From: Diadophis punctatus similis
Lineage: Eukaryota; Chordata; Lepidosauria; Squamata; Dipsadidae
NCBI GenBank assembly: GCA_023053685.1
Contig: JALIGW010000057.1
Coordinates: 1,476,710-1,540,709 of the forward strand
DNA length: 64,000 nucleotides
Direction: 5' to 3'
In this document: piece after piece, positions 1-10,335 of the stretch
Position numbering within the stretch: position 1 is the first letter of the stretch
Layout of the letters: each line of letters starts with the position of its first letter
Notes under the pieces: model-generated
Database searches by the model: none
Told to the model about the DNA's origin: nothing
Seen by the model: only the letters and a program-made list of their open reading frames with translations
Program-made: the position numbers and the translations under genes

Positions 1-679
1 TGAAATCTACAACTTCAATTTCTCTAGCTGACATTTTCCAGATGTGTGGAAGCAGAGTTCCAGGATTATGCTGAAATCTGCCTCTGCATTTTCCCTTTAG
101 CTGACATTTTCAAGGTGTGTAGAAGCAGAGTTTCAGGATTATGCTGAAATCAGCCTCTGCATTTTCTCTCTAGCTGAGATTTTCCAGATGTGCAGAAGCA
201 GAGTTCAAACATTATGCTGAAATCTACAACATTAATTTCTCTCTAGCTAAAATTTTCCAGATGTGCAGAAGCAGAGTTCCAGGATTATGCTGAAATCTGC
301 CTTGCAAGTTCTCTCTATCTGACATTTTCCAGATGTGTGGAAGCAGAGTTTCAGGATTATGCTGAAATCTGTCTTGCAATTTTTCTCCAGGTGAAATTTT
401 CCAGATGTGGAGAAGCAGAGTTCCAAGATTATGCTTAAATCTGCCTTGCAATTTCTCTCTAGCTGACGTTTTTGAGATTTGCGGAAGCAAAGTTCAAACA
501 TTATGCTGAAATCTACAACATCAATTTCTCCCTAGCTAACATTTTCCAGATGTGCAGAAGCAGAGTTCCAGGATTATGCTGAAATCTGCCTTCCAATTTC
601 TCTCTAGCTGACATTTTCCAGATGTGCACAAGCAGAGTTCCAGGATTATGCTAAAATCTGCCTCTGCATTTTCTCTCTA

Positions 680-752
680 GCTGACATTTTCCAGATGTGC
701 AGAAGCAGAGTTCAAAGATTATGCTGAAATCTGCCTCTGCATTTTCTCTCTA
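680..752 (+). repeat. Representative 73-bp monomer
   Basis: This is one complete monomer, given to define the unit. It starts at the GCTGAC after CTA, carries CATTTTCCAGATGTG, AGAAGCAGAG and ATTATGCTGAAATCTG, and ends in the pyrimidine-rich TTTTCTCTCTA tail before the next GCTGAC. AGCT occurs once at the unit boundary, so the monomer junction carries an AluI-type tetranucleotide in nearly every copy. G+C of a typical unit is about 41-45% by hand count. The unit holds two overlapping short inverted repeats: TGCAGA at 698-703 with TCTGCA at 736-741, and GCAGAG at 705-710 with CTCTGC at 735-740. Confidence 0.9.
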
Positions 753-1096
753 GCTGACATTTTCGAGACGTGCAGAAGCAGATTTCAAACATTATGCTGA
801 AATCTACAACATCAATTTCTCTCTAGCTAACATTTTCCAGATGTGAAGAAGCAGAGTTCCAGGATTATGCTGAAATCTGCCTCTGCATTTTCCCTCTAGC
901 TGACATTTTCAAGATGTGAAAAAGCAGAGTTCAAAGATTATGCTGAAATCTACAACTTCAATTTCTCTAGCTGACATTTTCCAGATGTGTGGAAGCAGAG
1001 TTCCAGGATTATGCTGAAATCTGCCTCTGCATTTTCCCTCTAGCTGACATTTCCCAGGTGTGTAGAAGCAGAGTTCAGGATTATGCTAAAATCTGT

Positions 1097-1120
1097 CTTG
1101 CAATTTTTCTCCAGGTGAAA
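1097..1120 (+). other. Splice-signal-like subtype (pyrimidine tract, CCAG, GTGAAA)
   Basis: In this subtype the usual CTAGCTGAC boundary is replaced by a T-rich tract followed by CTCCAG and GTGAAATTTTCC. The sequence fits both a 3' splice acceptor (pyrimidine run then CAG) and a donor-like AG/GTGAAA. The subtype recurs throughout the array, for example near 382, 1458, 2052, 2993, 4662 and 7050. This is resemblance only, with no transcript evidence, and it could as easily be chance in a pyrimidine-rich repeat. Confidence 0.25.
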
Positions 1121-1193
1121 TTTTCCAGATGTGGAGAAGCAGAGTTCCAAGATTATGCTGAAATCTGCCTTGCAATTTCTCTCTAGCTGACAT

Positions 1194-1210
1194 TTTCGAG
1201 ATTTGCGGAA
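1194..1210 (+). other. CENP-B-box-like 17-mer in one monomer subtype
   Basis: The sequence reads TTTCGAGATTTGCGGAA. Against the published CENP-B core (nTTCGnnnnAnnCGGGn) it matches TTCG and CGG at the right spacing, but it has T for the central A and A for the last G: 7 of 9 constrained positions. The identical 17-mer recurs in the same subtype at 23 sites, starting at 1194, 2135, 3076, 4887, 7856, 10827, 13437, 20902, 21843, 22784, 24811, 27782, 30392, 33295, 36849, 40039, 42138, 44167, 49096, 52650, 55840, 57939 and 59968. The resemblance is seen; any binding is speculative, since two core positions fail. Confidence 0.3.
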
Positions 1211-3599
1211 GCAAAGTTCAAACATTATGCTGAAATCTACAACATCAATTTCTCCCAAGCTAACATTTTGCAGATGTGGAGAAGCAGAGTTCCAGGATTA
1301 TGCTGAAATCTGCCTTCCAATTTCTCTCTAGCTGATATTTTCCTGATGTGCGGTAGCAGAGTTCAAAGATTACGCTGAAATCTGCCTCTGCATTTTCCCT
1401 CTAGCTGACATTTTCCAGGTGTGTAGAAGCAGAGTTCCAGGATTATGATGAAATCTGTCTTGCAATTTTTCTCCAGGTGAAATTTTCCAGATGTGGAGAA
1501 GCAGAGGTCCAAGATTATGCTGAAATCTGCCTTGCAATTTCTGTCTAGCTCACATTTTCCAGATTTGCGGAAGCAGAGCTCAAAGATTATGCTGAAATCT
1601 ACCACATCAATTTCTCTCCAGCTGACATTTTCCAGATGTGTGGAAGCAGAGTTCCATGATTATGCTGAAATCAGCCTCTGCATTTTCTCTCTAGCTGACA
1701 TTTTCGAGACGTGCAGAAGCCGATTTCAAACATTATGCTGAAATCTACAACATCAATTTCTCTCTAGCTAACATTTTCCAGATGTGAAGAAGCAGAGTTC
1801 CAGGATTATGCTGAAATCTGCCTCTGCATTTTCCCTCTAGCTGACATTTTCAAGATGTGAAAAAGCAGAGTTCAAAGATTATGCTGAAATCTACAACTTC
1901 AATTTCTCTAGCTGACATTTTCCAGATGTGTGGAAGCAGAGTTCCAGGATTATGCTGAAATCTGCCTCTGCATTTTCCCTCTAGCTGACATTTCCCAGGT
2001 GTGTAGAAGCAGAGTTCAGGATTATGCTAAAATCTGTCTTGCAATTTTTCTCCAGGTGAAATTTTCCAGATGTGGAGAAGCAGAGTTCCAAGATTATGCT
2101 GAAATCTGCCTTGCAATTTCTCTCTAGCTGACATTTTCGAGATTTGCGGAAGCAAAGTTCAAACATTATGCTGAAATCTACAACATCAATTTCTCCCAAG
2201 CTAACATTTTGCAGATGTGGAGAAGCAGAGTTCCAGGATTATGCTGAAATCTGCCTTCCAATTTCTCTCTAGCTGATATTTTCCTGATGTGCGGTAGCAG
2301 AGTTCAAAGATTACGCTGAAATCTGCCTCTGCATTTTCCCTCTAGCTGACATTTTCCAGGTGTGTAGAAGCAGAGTTCCAGGATTATGATGAAATCTGTC
2401 TTGCAATTTTTCTCCAGGTGAAATTTTCCAGATGTGGAGAAGCAGAGGTCCAAGATTATGCTGAAATCTGCCTTGCAATTTCTGTCTAGCTCACATTTTC
2501 CAGATTTGCGGAAGCAGAGCTCAAAGATTATGCTGAAATCTACCACATCAATTTCTCTCTAGCTGACATTTTCCAGATGTGTGGAAGCAGAGTTCCATGA
2601 TTATGCTGAAATCAGCCTCTGCATTTTCTCTCTAGCTGACATTTTCGAGACGTGCAGAAGCCGATTTCAAACATTATGCTGAAATCTACAACATCAATTT
2701 CTCTCTAGCTAACATTTTCCAGATGTGCAGAAGCAGAGTTCCAGGATTATGCTGAAATCTGCCTCTGCATTTTCCCTCTAGCTGACATTTTCAAGATGTG
2801 AAAAAGCAGAGTTCAAAGATTATGCTGAAATCTTCAACTTCAATTTCTCTAGCTGACATTTTCCAGATGTGTGGAAGCAGAGTTCCAGGATTATGATGAA
2901 ATCTGCCTCTGCATTTTCCCTCTAGCTGACATTTCCCAGGTGTGTAGAAGCAGAGTTCAGGATTATGCTAAAATCTGTCTTGCAATTTTTCTCCAGGTGA
3001 AATTTTCCAGATGTGGAGAAGCAGAGTTCCAAGATTATGCTGAAATCTGCCTTGCAATTTCTCTCTAGCTGACATTTTCGAGATTTGCGGAAGCAAAGTT
3101 CAAACATTATGCTGAAATCTACAACATCAATTTCTCCCAAGCTAACATTTTCCAGATGTGGAGAAGCAGAGTTCCAGGATTATGCTGAAATCTGCCTTCC
3201 AATTTCTCTCTAGCTGACATTTTCCAGATGTGCACAAGCAGAGTTCCAGGATTATGCTAAAATCTGCCTCTGCATTTTCCCTCTAGCTGACATTTTCAAG
3301 ATGTGCAGAAACAGAGTTCAAAGATTATGCTGAAATATACCACATAAATTTTCCCTTTAGCTGACATTTTCCAGATGTGCAGTAGAAGAGTTCCAAGATT
3401 ATGCTGAAATCTGCCTCTGAATTTTCCCTTTAGCTGACATTTTCAAGGTGTGTAGAAGCAGAGTTCAAACATTATGCTGAAATCTACAACATTAATTTCT
3501 CTCTAGCTAACATTTTCCAGATGTGCAGAGGCAGAGTTCCAGGATTATGCTGAAATCTGCCTTGCAATTTCTCTCTAGCTGATATTTTCCTGATGTGCG

Positions 3600-6500
3600 G
3601 TAGCAGAGTTCAAAGATTACGCTGAAATCTGCCTCTGCATTTTCCCTCTAGCTGACATTTTCCAGGTGTGTAGAAGCAGAGTTCCAGGATTATGATGATA
3701 TCTGTCTTGCAATTTTTCTCCAGGTGAAATTTTCCAGATGTGGAGAAGCAGAGGTCCAAGATTATGCTGAAATCTGCCTTGCAATTTCTGTCTAGCTCAC
3801 ATTTTCCAGATTTGCGGAAGCAGAGCTCAAAGATTATGCTGAAATCTACAACTTCAATTTCTCTAGCTGACATTTTCCAGATGTGTAGAAGCAGAGTTCC
3901 AGGATTATGCTGAAATCTGCCTCTGCATTTTCCCTCTAGGTTACATTTTCCAGATGTGCAGAAGCAGAGTTCCAGGATTATGCTAAAATCTGCCTCTGCA
4001 TTTTTTCTCTAGCTGACATTTTCCAGATGTGCAGAAGCAGAGTTCAAAGATGATGCTGAAATCAGCCTCTGCATTTTCTCTCTAGCTGACATTTTGAGAT
4101 GTGCGGAAGCAGAGTTCAAACATTATGCTGAAATCTACAACATTAATTTCTCTCTAGCTCACATTTTCCAGATGTGCAGAAGCAGAGTTCCAGGATTATG
4201 CTGAAATATGCCTTGCATTTTCTCTCTAGCTGACATTTTCCAGATGTGCAGAAGCAGAGTTCAAAGATTATGCTGAAATCTGCCTCTGCATTTTCTCTCT
4301 AGCTGACATTTTCGAGACGTGCAGAAGCAGATTTTAAACATTATGCTGAAATCTACAACATCAATTTCTCTCTAGCTAACATTTTCCAGATGTGCAGAAG
4401 TAGAGTTCCAGGATTATGCTGAAATCTGCCTCTGCATTTTCCCTCTAGCTGACATTTTCAAGATGTGAAAAAGCAGAGTTCAAAGATTATGCTGAAATCT
4501 ACAACTTCAATTTCTCTAGCTGACATTTTCCAGATGTGTGGAAGCAGAGTTCCAGGATTATGCTGAAATCTGCCTCTGCATTTTCCCTCTGGCTGACATT
4601 TTCCAGGTGTGTAGAAGCAGAGTTCAGGATTATGCTAAAATCTGTCTTGCAATTTTTCTCCAGGTGAAATTTTCCAGATGTGCAGAAGCAGAGTTCAAGG
4701 ATTATGCTGAAATCTGCCTCTGCATTTTCCCTCTAGCTGACATTTCCCAGAGGTGCAGAAGCAGAGTTCAGGATTATGCTAAAATCTGTCTTGCAATTTT
4801 TCTCCAGGTGAAATTTTCCAGATGTGGAGAAGCAGAGTTCCAAGATTATGCTGAAATCTGCCTTGCAATTTCTCTCTAGCTGACATTTTCGAGATTTGCG
4901 GAAGCAAAGTTCAAACATTATGCTGAAATCTACAACATCAATTTCTCCCAAGCTAACATTTTCCAGATGTGGAGAAGCAGAGTTCCAGGATTATGCTGAA
5001 ATCTGCCTTCCAATTTCTCTCTAGCTGACATTTTCCAGATGTGCACAAGCAGAGTTCCAGGATTATGCTAAAATCTGCCTCTGCATTTTCCCTCTAGCTG
5101 ACATTTTCAAGATGTGCAGAAGCAGAGTTCAAAGATTACGCTGAAATCTGCCTCTGCATTTTCCCTCTAGCTGACATTTTCCAGGTGTGTAGAAGCAGAG
5201 TTCCAGGATTATGATGAAATCTGTCTTGCAATTTTTCTCCGGGTGAAATTTTCCAGATGTGGAGAAGCAGAGGTCCAAGATTATGCTGAAATCTGCCTTG
5301 CAATTTCTGTCTAGCTCACATTTTCCAGATTTGCGGAAGCAGAGCTCAAAGATTATGCTGAAATCTACCACATCAATTTCTCTCTAGCTGACATTTTCCA
5401 GATGTGTGGAAGCAGAGTTCCATGATTATGCTGAAATCAGCCTCTGCATTTTCCCTCTAGCTGACATTTTCCAGACGTGCAGTAGAAGAGTTCAAAGATT
5501 ATGCTGAAATCTACAACTTCAATTTCTCTAGCTGACATTTTCCAGATGTGTAGAAGCAGAGTTCCAGGATTATGCTGAAATCTGCCTCTGCATTTTCCCT
5601 CTAGCTTACATTTTCCAGATGTGCAGAAGCGGAGTTCCAGGATTATGCTAAAATCTGCCTCTGCATTTTCTCTCTAGCTGACATTTTCCAGATGTGCAGA
5701 AGCAGAGTTCAAAGATGATGCTGAAATCAGCCTCTGCATTTTCTCTCTAGCTGACATTTTCAGATGTGCGGAAGCAGAGTTCAAACATTATGCTGAAATC
5801 TACAACATTAATTTCTCTCTAGCTCACATTTTCCAGATGTGCAGAAGCAGAGTTCCAGGATTATGCTGAAATATGCCTTGCATTTTCTCTCTAGCTGACA
5901 TTTTCCAGATGTGCAGAAGCAGAGTTCAAAGATTATGCTGAAATCTGCCTCTGCATTTTCTCTCTAGCTGACATTTTCGAGACGTGCAGAAGCAGATTTC
6001 AAACATTATGCTGAAATCTACAACATCAATTTCTCTCTAGCTAACATTTTCCAGATGTGCAGAAGTAGAGTTCCAGGATTATGCTGAAATCTGCCTCTGC
6101 ATTTTCCCTCTAGCTGACATTTTCAAGATGTGAAAAAGCAGAGTTCAAAGATTATGCTGAAATCTACAACTTCAATTTCTCTAGCTGACATTTTCCAGAT
6201 GTGTGGAAGCAGAGTTCCAGGATTATGCTGAAATCTGCCTCTGCATTTTCCCTCTGGCTGACATTTTCCAGGTGTGTAGAAGCAGAGTTCAGGATTATGC
6301 TAAAATCTGTCTTGCAATTTTTCTCCAGGTGAAATTTTCCAGATGTGCAGAAGCAGAGTTCAAGGATTATGCTGAAATCTGCCTCTGCATTTTCCCTCTA
6401 GCTGACATTTTCCAGAGGTGCAGAAGCAGAGTTCAAAGATTATGCTGAAATCTACCACATCAATTTCTTTCTAGCTGACATTTTCCAGGTGTGTGGAAGC

Positions 6501-9500
6501 AGAGTTCCAAGATTATGCTGACATCTACGACATCAATTCCTCTCTAGCTGACATTTTCCAGATGTGCAGAAGCAGGGTTCCAGGATTATGCTGAAATCTG
6601 CCTCTGCATTTTCCCTCTAGCTGACCTTTTCAAGATGTGAAAAAGCAGAGTTCAAAGATAATGCTGAAATCTACAACTTCAATTTCTCTAGCTGACATTT
6701 TCCAGATGTGTGGAAGCAGAGTTCCAGGATTATGCTGAAATCTGCCTCTGCATTTTCCCTTTAGCTGACATTTTCAAGGTGTGTAGAAGCAGAGTTTCAG
6801 GATTATGCTGAAATCAGCCTCTGCATTTTCTCTCTAGCTGAGATTTTCCAGATGTGCAGAAGCAGAGTTCAAACATTATGCTGAAATCTACAACATTAAT
6901 TTCTCTCTAGCTAAAATTTTCCAGATGTGCAGAAGCAGAGTTCCAGGATTATGCTGAAATCTGCCTTGCAAGTTCTCTCTATCTGACATTTTCCAGATGT
7001 GTGGAAGCAGAGTTTCAGGATTATGCTGAAATCTGTCTTGCAATTTTTCTCCAGGTGAAATTTTCCAGATGTGGAGAAGCAGAGTTCCAAGATTATGCTT
7101 AAATCTGCCTTGCAATTTCTCTCTAGCTGACGTTTTTGAGATTTGCGGAAGCAAAGTTCAAACATTATGCTGAAATCTACAACATCAATTTCTCCCTAGC
7201 TAACATTTTCCAGATGTGCAGAAGCAGAGTTCCAGGATTATGCTGAAATCTGCCTTCCAATTTCTCTCTAGCTGACATTTTCCAGATGTGCACAAGCAGA
7301 GTTCCAGGATTATGCTAAAATCTGCCTCTGCATTTTCTCTCTAGCTGACATTTTCCAGATGTGCGGTAGCAGAGTTCAAAGATTACGCTGAAATCTGCCT
7401 CTGCATTTTCCCTCTAGCTGACATTTTCCAGGTGTGTAGAAGCAGAGTTCCAGGATTATGATGATATCTGTCTTGCAATTTTTCTCCAGGTGAAATTTTC
7501 CAGATGTGGAGAAGCAGAGGTCCAAGATTATGCTGAAATCTGCCTTGCAATTTCTGTCTAGCTCACATTTTCCAGATTTGCGGAAGCAGAGCTCAAAGAT
7601 TATGCTGAAATCTACAACTTCAATTTCTCTAGCTGACATTTTCCAGATGTGCAGAAGCAGAGTTCAAGGATTATGCTGAAATCTGCCTCTGCATTTTCCC
7701 TCTAGCTGACATTTCCCAGAGGTGCAGAAGCAGAGTTCAGGATTATGCTAAAATCTGTCTTGCAATTTTTCTCCAGGTGAAATTTTCCAGATGTGGAGAA
7801 GCAGAGTTCCAAGATTATGCTGAAATCTGCCTTGCAATTTCTCTCTAGCTGACATTTTCGAGATTTGCGGAAGCAAAGTTCAAACATTATGCTGAAATCT
7901 ACAACATCAATTTCTCCCAAGCTAACATTTTCCAGATGTGGAGAAGCAGAGTTCCAGGATTATGCTGAAATCTGCCTTCCAATTTCTCTCTAGCTGACAT
8001 TTTCCAGATGTGCACAAGCAGAGTTCCAGGATTATGCTAAAATCTGCCTCTGCATTTTCCCTCTAGCTGACATTTTCAAGATGTGCAGAAGCAGAGTTCA
8101 AAGATTACGCTGAAATCTGCCTCTGCATTTTCCCTCTAGCTGACATTTTCCAGGTGTGTAGAAGCAGAGTTCCAGGATTATGATGAAATCTGTCTTGCAA
8201 TTTTTCTCCGGGTGAAATTTTCCAGATGTGGAGAAGCAGAGGTCCAAGATTATGCTGAAATCTGCCTTGCAATTTCTGTCTAGCTCACATTTTCCAGATT
8301 TGCGGAAGCAGAGCTCAAAGATTATGCTGAAATCTACCACATCAATTTCTCTCTAGCTGACATTTTCCAGATGTGTGGAAGCAGAGTTCCATGATTATGC
8401 TGAAATCAGCCTCTGCATTTTCCCTCTAGCTGACATTTTCCAGACGTGCAGTAGAAGAGTTCAAAGATTATGCTGAAATCTACAACTTCAATTTCTCTAG
8501 CTGACATTTTCCAGATGTGTAGAAGCAGAGTTCCAGGATTATGCTGAAATCTGCCTCTGCATTTTCCCTCTAGCTTACATTTTCCAGATGTGCAGAAGCG
8601 GAGTTCCAGGATTATGCTAAAATCTGCCTCTGCATTTTCTCTCTAGCTGACATTTTCCAGATGTGCAGAAGCAGAGTTCAAAGATGATGCTGAAATCAGC
8701 CTCTGCATTTTCTCTCTAGCTGACATTTTCAGATGTGCGGAAGCAGAGTTCAAACATTATGCTGAAATCTACAACATTAATTTCTCTCTAGCTCACATTT
8801 TCCAGATGTGCAGAAGCAGAGTTCCAGGATTATGCTGAAATATGCCTTGCATTTTCTCTCTAGCTGACATTTTCCAGATGTGCAGAAGCAGAGTTCAAAG
8901 ATTATGCTGAAATCTGCCTCTGCATTTTCTCTCTAGCTGACATTTTCGAGACGTGCAGAAGCAGATTTCAAACATTATGCTGAAATCTACAACATCAATT
9001 TCTCTCTAGCTAACATTTTCCAGATGTGCAGAAGTAGAGTTCCAGGATTATGCTGAAATCTGCCTCTGCATTTTCCCTCTAGCTGACATTTTCAAGATGT
9101 GAAAAAGCAGAGTTCAAAGATTATGCTGAAATCTACAACTTCAATTTCTCTAGCTGACATTTTCCAGATGTGTGGAAGCAGAGTTCCAGGATTATGCTGA
9201 AATCTGCCTCTGCATTTTCCCTCTGGCTGACATTTTCCAGGTGTGTAGAAGCAGAGTTCAGGATTATGCTAAAATCTGTCTTGCAATTTTTCTCCAGGTG
9301 AAATTTTCCAGATGTGCAGAAGCAGAGTTCAAGGATTATGCTGAAATCTGCCTCTGCATTTTCCCTCTAGCTGACATTTTCCAGAGGTGCAGAAGCAGAG
9401 TTCAAAGATTATGCTGAAATCTACCACATCAATTTCTTTCTAGCTGACATTTTCCAGGTGTGTGGAAGCAGAGTTCCAAGATTATGCTGACATCTACGAC

Positions 9501-10335
9501 ATCAATTCCTCTCTAGCTGACATTTTCCAGATGTGCAGAAGCAGGGTTCCAGGATTATGCTGAAATCTGCCTCTGCATTTTCCCTCTAGCTGACCTTTTC
9601 AAGATGTGAAAAAGCAGAGTTCAAAGATAATGCTGAAATCTACAACTTCAATTTCTCTAGCTGACATTTTCCAGATGTGTGGAAGCAGAGTTCCAGGATT
9701 ATGCTGAAATCTGCCTCTGCATTTTCCCTTTAGCTGACATTTTCAAGGTGTGTAGAAGCAGAGTTTCAGGATTATGCTGAAATCAGCCTCTGCATTTTCT
9801 CTCTAGCTGAGATTTTCCAGATGTGCAGAAGCAGAGTTCAAACATTATGCTGAAATCTACAACATTAATTTCTCTCTAGCTAAAATTTTCCAGATGTGCA
9901 GAAGCAGAGTTCCAGGATTATGCTGAAATCTGCCTTGCAAGTTCTCTCTATCTGACATTTTCCAGATGTGTGGAAGCAGAGTTTCAGGATTATGCTGAAA
10001 TCTGTCTTGCAATTTTTCTCCAGGTGAAATTTTCCAGATGTGGAGAAGCAGAGTTCCAAGATTATGCTTAAATCTGCCTTGCAATTTCTCTCTAGCTGAC
10101 GTTTTTGAGATTTGCGGAAGCAAAGTTCAAACATTATGCTGAAATCTACAACATCAATTTCTCCCTAGCTAACATTTTCCAGATGTGCAGAAGCAGAGTT
10201 CCAGGATTATGCTGAAATCTGCCTTCCAATTTCTCTCTAGCTGACATTTTCCAGATGTGCACAAGCAGAGTTCCAGGATTATGCTAAAATCTGCCTCTGC
10301 ATTTTCTCTCTAGCTGACATTTTCCAGATGTGCAG
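3600..10335 (+). repeat. 3.77-kb tandem duplication with an internal ~797-bp deletion in copy 2
   Basis: Positions 3601-3871 recur at 7367-7637 (offset 3,766), and 4669-7366 recur at 7638-10335 (offset 2,969). The simplest reading is that about 3600-7364 was duplicated in tandem, and the second copy then lost the part equivalent to about 3872-4668 (797 bp, 11 monomers). The join sits near 7637, where TCTCTAGCTGACATTTTCCAG runs straight into GTGCAGAAGCAGAGTTCAAG. Both joins keep monomer register. The homologous block at 19.7-31.3 kb lacks the extra 2,969 bp, so the duplication is either specific to this block or was lost there. Confidence 0.8.

Larger units (their letters stand above)
735..3216 (+). 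repeat. 941-bp higher-order repeat (13-mer), about 2.6 copies
   Basis: The same ordered series of 13 monomer subtypes recurs with a 941-bp offset: landmarks at 989, 1930 and 2871 and at 1363 and 2304 are equivalent. The period fails near 735 on the left. On the right it fails near 3216, where CTGATATTTTCCTG of the earlier copies becomes CTGACATTTTCCAG. Copies are nearly identical. The third copy carries private changes, including ATGATGAAATC for ATGCTGAAATC near 2893 and ATCTTCAAC for ATCTACAAC near 2833. 941/13 is 72.4 bp, so the copies are in monomer register, as expected from unequal crossing-over. Boundaries are by eye and may be off by some tens of bases. Confidence 0.88.

Noticed and set aside
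1..988. A further 941-bp copy at the window start
   Set aside because: The subtype order differs (CCCTTTAG and CAAGGTGTG instead of CCCTCTAG and CCCAGGTGTG) and the phase is off by about 2 bp, so the 941-bp period does not extend left of about 735.
4538..4879. The longest open frame (113 codons) and the many 60-89-codon frames on both strands
   Set aside because: A 72-bp monomer is 24 codons, so any stop-free frame stays open across neighbouring 72-bp units and closes when a 73-bp unit shifts phase. The peptides are 24-residue repeats that overlap on both strands, start at different landmarks and resemble no protein family I know. There is no codon bias, exon structure or unique sequence.
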